From positions 1 to 24,194 of the forward strand of contig JBJOQZ010000053.1 in assembly GCA_046049705.1 (NCBI GenBank): a DNA stretch of 24,194 nt, given 5' to 3'. Below the pieces are notes generated by a model. That model had not been told where the DNA came from. It saw only the letters and a program-made list of their open reading frames with translations, and did no database searches. The DNA is from DALYDD01 sp046049705 (GTDB lineage Bacteria; Patescibacteriota; Minisyncoccia; Phycocordibacterales; CAIZLB01). The position numbers and the translations under genes are program-made. Positions 7,036 to 15,245 of the stretch are shown here, one piece after another; within the stretch, counting starts at the first letter, position 1; each line of letters begins with the position of its first letter.

Positions 7036-7398
7036 TTAAGATTTAGTTCTAAAATAAAATACCAAGACAAGCCCGATAATCATAAAAATATATCCGATGA
7101 ATTGAATTATATTTATCTTTTCGTGCAAATAAAAATAAGCAATAGTATTTACAGTCAAAAAACTTAAAATGACTATTGTTGGATACGCGACAGTAACCGG
7201 CAATGCTTTTAAGGTGAGAAAATAAGTAACTGCACTTAATCCGAACAATACAAGACCTGAGAGCAGGATCCAGTTTTGTCTTACAATTTCTATGATTCCA
7301 AGTTGCTGATATATAACCCCTTTTGTCGAGCCAAGCTTAAGCAAAATATTGGCCGTCGCATTCATGGCAAAAGACAAGATGATATAGAGATATAGCAT
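7036..7398 (-). CDS. SMR/EamA-like small four-helix transporter, possible lipid-linked sugar flippase
   Basis: 120 residues with four hydrophobic helices, the size and layout of small multidrug resistance proteins. The LPVTVAYPTIVILSF segment and the later LHEKINIIQFIGYIFMIIGL match the SMR helix 3 and 4 pattern. Aligning helix 1 on the conserved Lys (Lys21 here, Lys22 in EmrE) puts Asn13 where EmrE has its essential Glu14. This argues against proton-coupled drug efflux and for the branch related to ArnE/ArnF, which move lipid-linked sugars. It is 5 nt downstream of the TylF-like gene and 12 nt upstream of the GT-C-like gene, so it is surely co-transcribed. The family call is firm; the flippase role is inferred from context. 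Confidence 0.75.
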   Translation of the reverse strand: MLYLYIILSFAMNATANILLKLGSTKGVIYQQLGIIEIVRQNWILLSGLVLFGLSAVTYFLTLKALPVTVAYPTIVILSFLTVNTIAYFYLHEKINIIQFIGYIFMIIGLVLVFYFRTKS

Positions 7399-7403
7399 AG
7401 TAC

Positions 7404-8189
7404 TTACAGTTGACTAGACTTATCTATATATCTAAATTCTTTGCGCGCAAATACATAGATGTATCCCGGAAGCCCAAGTGATGGAAATGGAGTTAACCAG
7501 CCATGTACACCATTGTGATTCACTTCTTCAATTGCTTTGACTACACCCATCTCTTTATGTCCATGGAATGCCCACATATCATCGAATCGAAACATGGTAC
7601 CACTCGCTGCAAAAGGCAATAACCAATCAAATACTGTTTTTGTTGATGAATAATAATCTGCATCCATGTTTACGATTGCAGGTGGATTGTCTTTCAATTC
7701 TCTTTGTAATTCTGGTGTAAGGGAATCATCGAAATACCCTTCAATTAGCCTAACATTTTCTATCGGAAACCCTACTTCAGCAATTACACTGAGAACATCG
7801 TTTTTATTACAACTCATAGCACCCTTCCTCCAATCTTTACGTTCATCACCTTCTTGTGGCTCTGGTAACCCTTGAAAACTATCGAACCCAAAGACTTTAA
7901 ACTGACTGATATCTTGGTCGAAGTCTTTACAAAATTTCTGAAGGGCCAATATATAAACTCTTATTGAGCCACCTGAAGCAACACCAAATTCATAGTAATT
8001 AAATCTTGGATAATGGTTGGCATTTGATACATGTTGCTCTTTTAAAGTACTGTAAAACCAGTTGAATAAATTATCTCGCTTTTGGTACTGAAAAGCTAGT
8101 AGACCGACCGTCCGCTCTAGAAAGCTTTCGATGATTACTCTAATTTTATATAAATCTCCACTTTTTAATCTTTGTATAATATGTTTCAT
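7404..8189 (-). CDS. TylF/MycF-family O-methyltransferase
   Basis: Class I SAM-dependent methyltransferase of 261 residues related to macrocin and mycinamicin sugar O-methyltransferases. Recognisable blocks are YEFGVASGGS (SAM loop, residues 66-75), GFDSFQGLPE (101-110), the metal-site region VNMDADYYSST (173-183) and the Asp pair RFDDMW (201-206). Members of this family methylate sugar hydroxyls and are common in polysaccharide loci, so the likely substrate is a sugar of the surface glycan or its lipid-linked donor. The gene lies 93 nt downstream of the FkbM gene and 5 nt upstream of the SMR-like gene. No Shine-Dalgarno sequence precedes the ATG. Confidence 0.85.
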   Translation of the reverse strand: MKHIIQRLKSGDLYKIRVIIESFLERTVGLLAFQYQKRDNLFNWFYSTLKEQHVSNANHYPRFNYYEFGVASGGSIRVYILALQKFCKDFDQDISQFKVFGFDSFQGLPEPQEGDERKDWRKGAMSCNKNDVLSVIAEVGFPIENVRLIEGYFDDSLTPELQRELKDNPPAIVNMDADYYSSTKTVFDWLLPFAASGTMFRFDDMWAFHGHKEMGVVKAIEEVNHNGVHGWLTPFPSLGLPGYIYVFARKEFRYIDKSSQL

Positions 8190-8282
8190 AGGTTTATGAT
8201 TTCAATATTATTACACACTGGTTCAAAAACACGAAGCGTGCATCTTGAATTTGGATAATGCTGACTAAATACGTACTCGTAA

Positions 8283-9065
8283 TTATTTATCTAGTTTTGA
8301 AGGATTTTTGAGTGCGTAAAAATAGTAAGGAGAATACCTACCAACAACAAATGAGGACAATTGTTTCTTGAGCAAACGATAATTTAACCCTGGATTTCTC
8401 CAATCCAAATGGTACTCTCCAACTATTTTTTGAATAGATAAATTATTAATATCATCTTTACAGATCTCAAACTCAGATCCTTCAACATCAATTTTCATAA
8501 AGTCAACGTGTGAAATATTGCACTCTCTAAAAACAGTGGGCAAATCCTTGACCTCAATTGAGACATCGCCTGATTTTGATACAGAATGCCCGCCAGTATT
8601 TAGATTATCTGTATTAAAATATAACATTCTATTTTCAGAGTAAATTCCAAAGTTAAAAGGAGTAATTTCTGTCTCCAGTTTATTTAACTTTATATTTTCA
8701 AGTAAAACACTAAAGTTTCTTTTGTCTGGTTCGAAAGCATACACTTTTGCACCCATCTTTGCAGCAATTATTGAAAACCCGCCAATATGTGCACCTATAT
8801 CTAATACTATATCCCCTTCTTCAATTTTCAAAAAATTCTTTTGCTGATAATCATCAAACACACAGGCCTCAAGCGCAGATGCGTAGTCTTCAGGGGCACA
8901 ACGTAAGGTAATATCTTTGATGCGTAGTAAATTATTATCATAACTTATTACAACCTTTCTCTTTGCGAAGTAAGTTTTGATTGAGATCAAGTAGCCATAG
9001 TATTTATTTCTAATGAAAAGAATACCGATATACAATCTATCTTTTAGATTTTTTTTATACTGCAT
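8283..9065 (-). CDS. FkbM-family methyltransferase
   Basis: SAM-dependent methyltransferase of 260 residues. VLDIGAHIGG (87-96) is motif I, FEPD (111-114) holds the acidic residue binding the SAM ribose, and the family-specific MKIDVEGSEFE block is at 190-200. FkbM enzymes O-methylate sugars or polyketides and are frequent in glycan gene clusters. The first 40 residues are basic and contain a moderately hydrophobic stretch that could favour membrane association. This is the first gene of the minus-strand run. It faces the SDR epimerase gene across a 160-nt divergent spacer. Confidence 0.88.
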   Translation of the reverse strand: MQYKKNLKDRLYIGILFIRNKYYGYLISIKTYFAKRKVVISYDNNLLRIKDITLRCAPEDYASALEACVFDDYQQKNFLKIEEGDIVLDIGAHIGGFSIIAAKMGAKVYAFEPDKRNFSVLLENIKLNKLETEITPFNFGIYSENRMLYFNTDNLNTGGHSVSKSGDVSIEVKDLPTVFRECNISHVDFMKIDVEGSEFEICKDDINNLSIQKIVGEYHLDWRNPGLNYRLLKKQLSSFVVGRYSPYYFYALKNPSKLDK

Positions 9066-9187
9066 AATTTATAATTATTTCATAATTGACCTGATTATCC
9101 TAATACACTAATCTTTCTTGATAAGATCAAACATCTTTTATATGAAATGTCAATACTACTATCGGTGCAGATAATAGTTGTATGTAC

Positions 9188-9193
9188 TATAAT
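9188..9193 (+). promoter_or_regulatory. -10 element (TATAAT) of the nine-gene glycan operon
   Basis: A consensus TATAAT lies 32 nt before the ATG at 9226 in the 160-nt divergent spacer between the FkbM and epimerase genes. No good -35 is seen at 16-18 nt. The nonamer TAATAAGTA overlaps it (9190-9198) and recurs at 9205-9213. The rest of the spacer (9066-9187) is AT-rich and should carry the opposing FkbM promoter, which I could not place with confidence. Confidence 0.4.
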
Positions 9194-9225
9194 AAGTACC
9201 ACTTTAATAAGTATGTAACTAATAA

Positions 9226-10068
9226 ATGAAATACCTCATACTCGGCTCATCAGGACAAGTCGGCGAAGGACTTACTGAATATATTAAAAAGATTGGTCAT
9301 GAAGTGATCGAATTCGATATCATACGCACACCAGAAGAAGACCTGCGAATTTACAATAATCCCCTACTCGACAAAGCAGTCGAAGAGGCTGATTTCGTTT
9401 TCTTCCTCGCATTCGATGTAGGTGGTGCGCGCTATCTAAAAAAATATCAAGAGACATTTGATTTCATTACCAATAACCAACGACTTATGTCAGGTGCTTT
9501 TGAAGCCCTGCGTAAACATAAGAAGAAATTTATTTTTGCTTCGAGTCAGATGTCTAGTATGTCATTTTCAAACTATGGTGTACTTAAACATCTTGGCGAG
9601 CAACTGACACATACACTCGGTGGACATGTCGTAAAGTTTTGGAATGTATATGGTTTCGAAAGAGATCTTGAAAAATCTCACGTAATCACTGATTTGATTC
9701 TTAAGGCTCATAAGACTGGGAAAATAGATCTTATGACGAGCGGCCAAGAAGAACGACAGTTCCTCCATGTGGAAGATTGTTCACGATGTCTTGTGACTTT
9801 AGCTGAACGCTACGATGAACTTAATACAGAACAACCTCTCCATATCACCAACTTTGTATGGAGTAAGGTTATCGAAGTTGCAAATATTATTAGTGAACAA
9901 TTCAACAATGTTCAAGTTATCCCTGCAACAGAATCAACAGCAGACGTTCAGCATGCGATTAAAAATGAGCCTTCACAACATATCCTTAGATTTTGGAAAC
10001 CAGAGATTGATTTACGTACAGGTATCATCGACATCGTACGCCGTATGAAGGAACATAAGATGATTTAA
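9226..10068 (+). CDS. NAD(P)-dependent sugar epimerase/dehydratase (extended SDR)
   Basis: 280-residue Rossmann enzyme. GSSGQVGEG (7-15) is the nucleotide-binding loop, and Tyr117/Lys121 in SNYGVLKH form the YxxxK catalytic pair. QEERQFLHVEDC matches the substrate-binding RxFxxVxD block of nucleotide-sugar epimerases. LAFDVGGARY (61-70) resembles LAADMGGAGY in the GDP-mannose epimerase at 864, but the catalytic cysteine of that enzyme is not present (SSQM instead of SSAC). It is therefore a relative with different chemistry, possibly a 4-epimerase, reductase or dehydratase on a nucleotide sugar. It is the first gene of the plus-strand glycan operon, with 31 nt to the next gene. The exact substrate cannot be read from sequence. 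Confidence 0.8.
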   Translation: MKYLILGSSGQVGEGLTEYIKKIGHEVIEFDIIRTPEEDLRIYNNPLLDKAVEEADFVFFLAFDVGGARYLKKYQETFDFITNNQRLMSGAFEALRKHKKKFIFASSQMSSMSFSNYGVLKHLGEQLTHTLGGHVVKFWNVYGFERDLEKSHVITDLILKAHKTGKIDLMTSGQEERQFLHVEDCSRCLVTLAERYDELNTEQPLHITNFVWSKVIEVANIISEQFNNVQVIPATESTADVQHAIKNEPSQHILRFWKPEIDLRTGIIDIVRRMKEHKMI

Positions 10069-10099
10069 TTAATCACTTTTTAATATTCTAATATTATAT

Positions 10100-11056
10100 A
10101 TGTCACAAACTCCAATTAAAATCAGTACAATCACTCCATGTTTTCGCATGAAGCGATATCTCAAACTTTTTCTCGATGAACTCCCAAAGCAGACTTGTTT
10201 CAATGAATTGGAAATCGTACTTGATCATAATGAACCCGATGAAGAAGAGATTGCATGGGTAAAAGCCTTCCAAGAAAAATACCCGGGAAGAATCAAGCAT
10301 ATAATCACAAACCCCGTTGTCCCAATCGGAACATCTATGAATACATGTATTCGTGAAGCATCTGGAAAATACCTTACTATCTGGAACGTAGACGATCTTC
10401 GAACACCTGATTCAATTGAACTCCAAGTGAAAGCACTTGAAGAAAACAATGCGGATATCGCTTTTGGTGACTATGAAATTGTGCGCACATTTGCCCCTTC
10501 AGGAACTGTACGAGGCTCACTTGTTGCACATGCACATATTCCAGAATCTGAATTTACACGTTCTATGATTTTCGGACCATTCATCATGTTTAGAAAATCT
10601 GCGACTGAAAAAGCTGGCTTATTTGATGAACAACTTGTTTCCGGTGCAGACTATGATCTTTCAATCAGACTTGCCTTCAATGGAAAAGCAGTATGTGCTA
10701 AAGGCTTACTTGGGTACTACCTCAACGAAGGAAAAGGTGCGAGTACTCGTCCAAATTCAAAACAAAGACTTGACCGGACAGCAATCGAACTTCGATATGG
10801 AATCTTCGATAAAATTGATTATGATTTTGTCCCAGAGGCAACATCTCTCAAGCTTCACCATGTCATGGTAGACGGCGTACCAAATCTTATCGACCTCTAC
10901 GTTCCAAACTACCGTGCGGTTATCAATGAACGTCTACAACTCTGGAAAACGAAAGGTCTACGTAAGTACGCAATCAAGAAGGTATTGCATGTGGAAAAAA
11001 TTAAATTTGAGTTGAAAAAAATTGTGAAAAAAGGATTAGCAATCGTGCGAAAGTAA
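10100..11056 (+). CDS. Family 2 glycosyltransferase (GT-A fold)
   Basis: 318 residues. The nucleotide-sugar domain starts at STITPCFRMKRYL (9-21). The metal-binding acidic motif is WNVDD (95-99). A GADYDLSIRLAF block (182-193) supplies the likely catalytic base region equivalent to the ED motif. The C-terminus is lysine-rich (residues about 290-318), suggesting peripheral attachment to the membrane. It would add a sugar to a lipid-linked acceptor in the cytoplasm. It lies 31 nt after the SDR gene and 56 nt before the next glycosyltransferase. No Shine-Dalgarno site precedes the ATG, which follows an AT-only stretch. Donor and acceptor are unknown. Confidence 0.85.
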   Translation: MSQTPIKISTITPCFRMKRYLKLFLDELPKQTCFNELEIVLDHNEPDEEEIAWVKAFQEKYPGRIKHIITNPVVPIGTSMNTCIREASGKYLTIWNVDDLRTPDSIELQVKALEENNADIAFGDYEIVRTFAPSGTVRGSLVAHAHIPESEFTRSMIFGPFIMFRKSATEKAGLFDEQLVSGADYDLSIRLAFNGKAVCAKGLLGYYLNEGKGASTRPNSKQRLDRTAIELRYGIFDKIDYDFVPEATSLKLHHVMVDGVPNLIDLYVPNYRAVINERLQLWKTKGLRKYAIKKVLHVEKIKFELKKIVKKGLAIVRK

Positions 11057-11112
11057 ATCAAATACATTACACCTATATTGAATAGTGACACTTGCCCTAA
11101 CATATACACAAT

Positions 11113-12225
11113 ATGAAAAAAATTGTCCTCCTCCCTACCAAAAACGAAGATTGGATAATTGATACTTTTCTGAAAAATGTCACTGCATGGGCAGATCTCG
11201 TGATTATCGCTGATCAATCTTCAATAGACTCGACACGAGATAAAATTAAGCAGTACAAAAATGTATTACTTATTGATAATCCATATATTGGTCATTCAAA
11301 TAAAGTACGTTGGCTTTTGCGAGATACACTAGTTTCATATCTAAAAAATGAATTAGGCACTGAAGCAATTGCTGAATCGAGCACTAAAACTAGCACTGAA
11401 CGAAGTATCTCCGATAATCATGTACTCGTCTTTTGTCTGGATGCTGACGAAATACTCACTCAACAAGCACTAGAATGGACCGAATCAGAAGCAAAAAAAC
11501 ATATAGAATCAAATCCTACTGAGAGCGAAATGCAATTTATTTACCCTTGGATACAGCTCTATCCTACTGCTACACAATACCGCACCGATGGTGTATGGAA
11601 AGAAAGTGCGCAGATGGCAGCATTTCTTTTTGATATCACAAAAGAAATTCCAGACTACAATCGAACTGAAGTAGTAAATGACCATACAACTAGAATTCCG
11701 ACTATCTATACTTCTGGACCCGCATCAAAAGTACCCCTTTCCCCCACCACTGCGCTCACTGCCACATGTCCTCATCCATTGCTTCACCTACAGTTTCTTG
11801 CAATCAAACGCACACAATTGAAACAGGCTTGGTATATGTGCCAAGAACTAATCGCTGGGAAGAAAAACGTGAGACATATCAACCTACAATATGCTGAGGC
11901 AATACACTTCGCTCATATAAAACCAAAAACCCTCCATACATCATATTTAAAAGGGGTACAGATACCTCCAGCCGAGTACTTCAAAACAACAGACCGTCTT
12001 CGACTCGCCGATATTATTGAATTATTTATCTTTCATGGCATTACGACATTTGAAGCTCTGGATATTTGGCATATCCCAGAACTAAGAGCGCTTTTTATCG
12101 AAGAAGTAGGCCGAAAACCGAGATTAAAAAAGTATCCGATTTACACTCGTATTCTACATAAGTACGCCCCACGACCTTTCAAAAATATGTTAAAATGGGC
12201 CATGAAAATTACTCGAAACCGCTAA
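11113..12225 (+). CDS. GT2-like glycosyltransferase
   Basis: 370 residues. The N-terminus IVLLPTKNEDWII (4-16) with ADQSSIDST (33-41) and the acidic motif CLDADEIL (108-115) mark a GT-A glycosyltransferase of the family 2 type. A hydrophilic Ser/Thr/Glu-rich insertion (about residues 83-102, TEAIAESSTKTSTER) sits just before the DADE strand and is probably a surface loop. The C-terminal half is not obviously related to the other GT2 proteins here. It ends in a basic segment. The methyltransferase gene begins 10 nt after its stop, indicating one transcript. Substrate unknown. Confidence 0.75.
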   Translation: MKKIVLLPTKNEDWIIDTFLKNVTAWADLVIIADQSSIDSTRDKIKQYKNVLLIDNPYIGHSNKVRWLLRDTLVSYLKNELGTEAIAESSTKTSTERSISDNHVLVFCLDADEILTQQALEWTESEAKKHIESNPTESEMQFIYPWIQLYPTATQYRTDGVWKESAQMAAFLFDITKEIPDYNRTEVVNDHTTRIPTIYTSGPASKVPLSPTTALTATCPHPLLHLQFLAIKRTQLKQAWYMCQELIAGKKNVRHINLQYAEAIHFAHIKPKTLHTSYLKGVQIPPAEYFKTTDRLRLADIIELFIFHGITTFEALDIWHIPELRALFIEEVGRKPRLKKYPIYTRILHKYAPRPFKNMLKWAMKITRNR

Positions 12226-12235
12226 CCATTTTTTC

Positions 12236-12979
12236 ATGCAAAAAGATCTTCAAAGTTACCATGTTCATGATTCTGAGTATAGAGACAAAAAACTGAACAA
12301 TTTACAAATTATTTCTGATCTCTATAAAAAATATGATGAAGAAAGGCAATTTGAGGTCACAGGGTTTGCTCGCGCTATAGAACGTACATCTCCCCTTCCT
12401 GAAACGCATATAGATGTAGGCTGTGGAGGAGGTTGGTTACTCCGAAAAACTGCGCCATTATTTAAGGAAGTAGTTGGAATAGAACCCTCTCTTGAAGCCA
12501 TCAACTATGCCAAGACCCTTCTTTCTACTCAATTTCAAAATATCTCATTTATAAATGCGGAGATGCTTGAAGGTATCAAGTCTTGTTTCTCAAGAGGTAA
12601 ATCATTTATAACAACTTCTATTGTACTTTCACACATTGATGATACCTATGTATCAGCCTTTTTAGATGAATTCAAATATTTCCCCGATGGATCAATTCTT
12701 TTTTTCGATGAAAGATATGGAAAAAATATTCAAAAAGATATGTGGCATATTCGCAGTAAAGCTTGGTGGGCAAGCCAACTTCCTGATTGGCAACTCACAT
12801 TCTTTGATTTAAATAATACTGGGTACAAAAGTGGTATTTATGGAATAAAGATCGGAAAAGATAGCATTAAAGATGTTTATAAAATGAATCGCTTTCAAAA
12901 AATAGTTTGGGGTGTCCAAGGTAAAATACACACTCTCTTGTTCAAACTAAAAAAACTATTTATATCGAAAAAGTCATAA
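12236..12979 (+). CDS. Class I SAM-dependent methyltransferase
   Basis: 247 residues. HIDVGCGGGWLL (58-69) is a textbook motif I, and VVGIEPSLEAINYA (79-92) supplies the acidic residue binding SAM. SHIDDTYVSAFLDEF matches the post-II/III region of Methyltransf_11/23 enzymes. The C-terminus (MNRFQKIVWGVQGKIHTLLFKL and a Lys-rich end) could be a membrane-associating amphipathic helix. Located inside the glycan operon with 10-11 nt on either side, it probably methylates a sugar or the terminal residue of the chain. Target not determinable. Confidence 0.8.
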   Translation: MQKDLQSYHVHDSEYRDKKLNNLQIISDLYKKYDEERQFEVTGFARAIERTSPLPETHIDVGCGGGWLLRKTAPLFKEVVGIEPSLEAINYAKTLLSTQFQNISFINAEMLEGIKSCFSRGKSFITTSIVLSHIDDTYVSAFLDEFKYFPDGSILFFDERYGKNIQKDMWHIRSKAWWASQLPDWQLTFFDLNNTGYKSGIYGIKIGKDSIKDVYKMNRFQKIVWGVQGKIHTLLFKLKKLFISKKS

Positions 12980-12990
12980 TTTAATATTTA

Positions 12991-14325
12991 ATGTCATCGA
13001 CTCATAAACTATTTCTCAAATTACCTAAAGTATTTCGGAGGGTAATCACTATATACCTCGAGTATATTTGGCTATGGCGAAGTAAAAAAATGCTCAGCGA
13101 GATTGAGAAAAAACATTTTAAGGAACTTTCAAAAGTAAAACCACGGCAATGGAAGGAATGGGTAAATCAGCAGAGAGGTACGTCAAATACAATACAAAAC
13201 AGAAAAGCCAGAATTCTGTTTTACCATATAAACGGCCTCAGTTTCGGTGGCACAGAAAAGTTTTTGCAGATTATTGCAAAACACCTTAATCCTGAAAAAT
13301 ATGAAGTCTGGTTTATGGCAGGCCCTCAAGATGAAAAGAGATCGAGACGTACGTATATCAATATGCCACATATTCATATTGTGGACTTTACATATGACTC
13401 AGTAGATAAACATTTACCATATACAGTACATGGGAGCACCCCTGACATAGCAGAAGTTATTTTGAATAATAAAATCGATCTTATTATCACTGCAACACCC
13501 GGTCATACTGTATCCCCTATCAATCTAGTGCGAAATATCCCGATAATCAATATAAATATTTTTGGTTCATTTACTGTTCAAAAAAATATCAAGAAAATAA
13601 TAGGACTTTCTCATGAAGTTGTAGCGAGATCAAGTTTAGTAGCAAACCCTGACATACATGAAGTCATGTATATTCCATCGGAAACTCCACCTGATATGCA
13701 TGTACAGGCAAAGGAAATGCGTACTACATTTGGTATTTTAGATTCAGATTTTGTATTTGGACGAATCGGGAGGCCGAGCGATGATATCTTTGACCCAATC
13801 GCACTCAATGCCTTTGCTTTATTGCAACATACATTCCCAGAAGTGAGTAAGTGCTGTCACTATATCATCATGGCCCCATCGCCACTCATGATTAAAAAAG
13901 TGAAAGAAGAAAATATTAAAAATGTGCACTTTTTAGATCCAAGTTCACGCGAAGAAGATGTGTTTACATTTCACCAAGCTATCGACGCACTAGCACATGC
14001 AAGACTCGATGGAGAAACATGTGGACTCAATATCGCTGAATCCATGCTTTGCAGTAAGCCGATACTTACCCATACTTCACATGTATGGAATGCACATCTC
14101 GAATACCTGGATGAATCTTTTGCTCGTATCACCAAAAAAGATGACTCCGAAGCATATATGCGACATATGCATGAATTTTATACTATCCACACAGAAAAGC
14201 CTGAAATTTGGGCACAAATGTCTCTGGCTGCACAAGATCGTGCTCGGTCATTATTTTTGATAGAATCAAGTATCACCAGATTTGAAACTTTTATACTTGA
14301 AGTGCTCAATGATGCACGAAAATAA
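12991..14325 (+). CDS. Family 4-like glycosyltransferase (GT-B fold)
   Basis: 444 residues. An N-terminal basic extension of about 70 residues precedes the first Rossmann domain, which starts at ARILFYHINGLSFGGTEKF (73-91); the GGTEK loop is typical of GT4. The C-terminal domain begins near FVFGRIGRPSDD (253-264). It contains LDGETCGLNIAES (338-350), a clear EX7E motif (Glu341, Glu349) binding the donor nucleotide sugar. The first 70 residues, with VITIYLEYIWLWRSKKM, may anchor the enzyme to the membrane. It lies 11 nt after the methyltransferase and 11 nt before the DUF268 gene. GT4 enzymes are usually retaining transferases; the donor is unknown. Confidence 0.83.
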   Translation: MSSTHKLFLKLPKVFRRVITIYLEYIWLWRSKKMLSEIEKKHFKELSKVKPRQWKEWVNQQRGTSNTIQNRKARILFYHINGLSFGGTEKFLQIIAKHLNPEKYEVWFMAGPQDEKRSRRTYINMPHIHIVDFTYDSVDKHLPYTVHGSTPDIAEVILNNKIDLIITATPGHTVSPINLVRNIPIININIFGSFTVQKNIKKIIGLSHEVVARSSLVANPDIHEVMYIPSETPPDMHVQAKEMRTTFGILDSDFVFGRIGRPSDDIFDPIALNAFALLQHTFPEVSKCCHYIIMAPSPLMIKKVKEENIKNVHFLDPSSREEDVFTFHQAIDALAHARLDGETCGLNIAESMLCSKPILTHTSHVWNAHLEYLDESFARITKKDDSEAYMRHMHEFYTIHTEKPEIWAQMSLAAQDRARSLFLIESSITRFETFILEVLNDARK

Positions 14326-14336
14326 CAATATTTATT

Positions 14337-15173
14337 ATGCGCCAATACCTCAAACATAATTTATCAAAAGACCATAAAGCACTTTTACTTCGAATCGAGC
14401 ACTGGCTTAAATTGCTAACAAAACCAAAAGTAATAAAGGATTTATGGTTATACAAGAAAGCAGTTGAAACTGCACATGAAGAAAATGGTCTCGATCCTCG
14501 ATTTTCAGTATCCTACAAAGACCTCTTCCCTGTTACCGGAGAAAATACTCCATATACGAGTTTCGATAGACATTATGTCTATCATACATCTTGGGCTGCA
14601 CGAGTCGTAAAAGATATTGCTGCCAAAGAGCAATTGCATGGCAATACTGATTTTAGACATATAGATATTTCATCCACTTTGTATTTTTGTGGGATTGTAT
14701 CAGCTTTTATACCAGTAGATTTTTATGATTATCGTCCTGCAGACCTCCGACTTGATAATCTCAATACCAAGCCTGGAGACCTCATGAATCTCCCCTTTGC
14801 AGATGCTAGTATCCGCTCTATTTCATGTATGCACACCATCGAGCATGTAGGCCTTGGTCGGTATGGTGACCCTATCGATGTCGATGGAGATATCAAAGCT
14901 ATCAATGAACTCAAACGTGTAGTCGCAAAAGACGGCTCACTTATCATCGTCGTTCCAGTAGGGGTTCAAAAAATTGAATTTAATGCCCATCGAATTTATG
15001 AGCCGGCTCATATCCAGACATTGGTTTGTGAGTCTGGTGATTTTGAACTCGTAGAATACGCTTTCATCCCGGAAACAGACAAAGAAGGTGGTATCTTACG
15101 AAATGCTCACATTGTCCAAGGGAGTCAGGATCATTATGCTTGTGGATGTTTTTGGTTTAAAAAGATAAAATAA
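14337..15173 (+). CDS. DUF268-family protein, methyltransferase-like
   Basis: 278 residues. The diagnostic block SCMHTIEHVGLGRYGDPIDV (163-182), followed by GDIKAINELKRVVAKDGSL, matches DUF268 as I recall it. That family has a class I methyltransferase-like fold with no settled function. PGDLMNLPFADASIRS (147-162) resembles motif II/III of SAM enzymes, but the glycine-rich SAM loop is replaced by HIDISSTLYFCG (108-119). The protein may therefore be a divergent methyltransferase or another sugar-modifying enzyme. It is embedded between a GT4 and an acyltransferase gene, so a role in glycan modification is likely. A 72-nt gap follows before the next gene. Confidence 0.72.
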   Translation: MRQYLKHNLSKDHKALLLRIEHWLKLLTKPKVIKDLWLYKKAVETAHEENGLDPRFSVSYKDLFPVTGENTPYTSFDRHYVYHTSWAARVVKDIAAKEQLHGNTDFRHIDISSTLYFCGIVSAFIPVDFYDYRPADLRLDNLNTKPGDLMNLPFADASIRSISCMHTIEHVGLGRYGDPIDVDGDIKAINELKRVVAKDGSLIIVVPVGVQKIEFNAHRIYEPAHIQTLVCESGDFELVEYAFIPETDKEGGILRNAHIVQGSQDHYACGCFWFKKIK

Positions 15174-15245
15174 TCTGAAGATTATCCCGACTTATAGTCA
15201 CATATTTATCTTCATTATTGACCATCACCTCTATCATAAACCATT

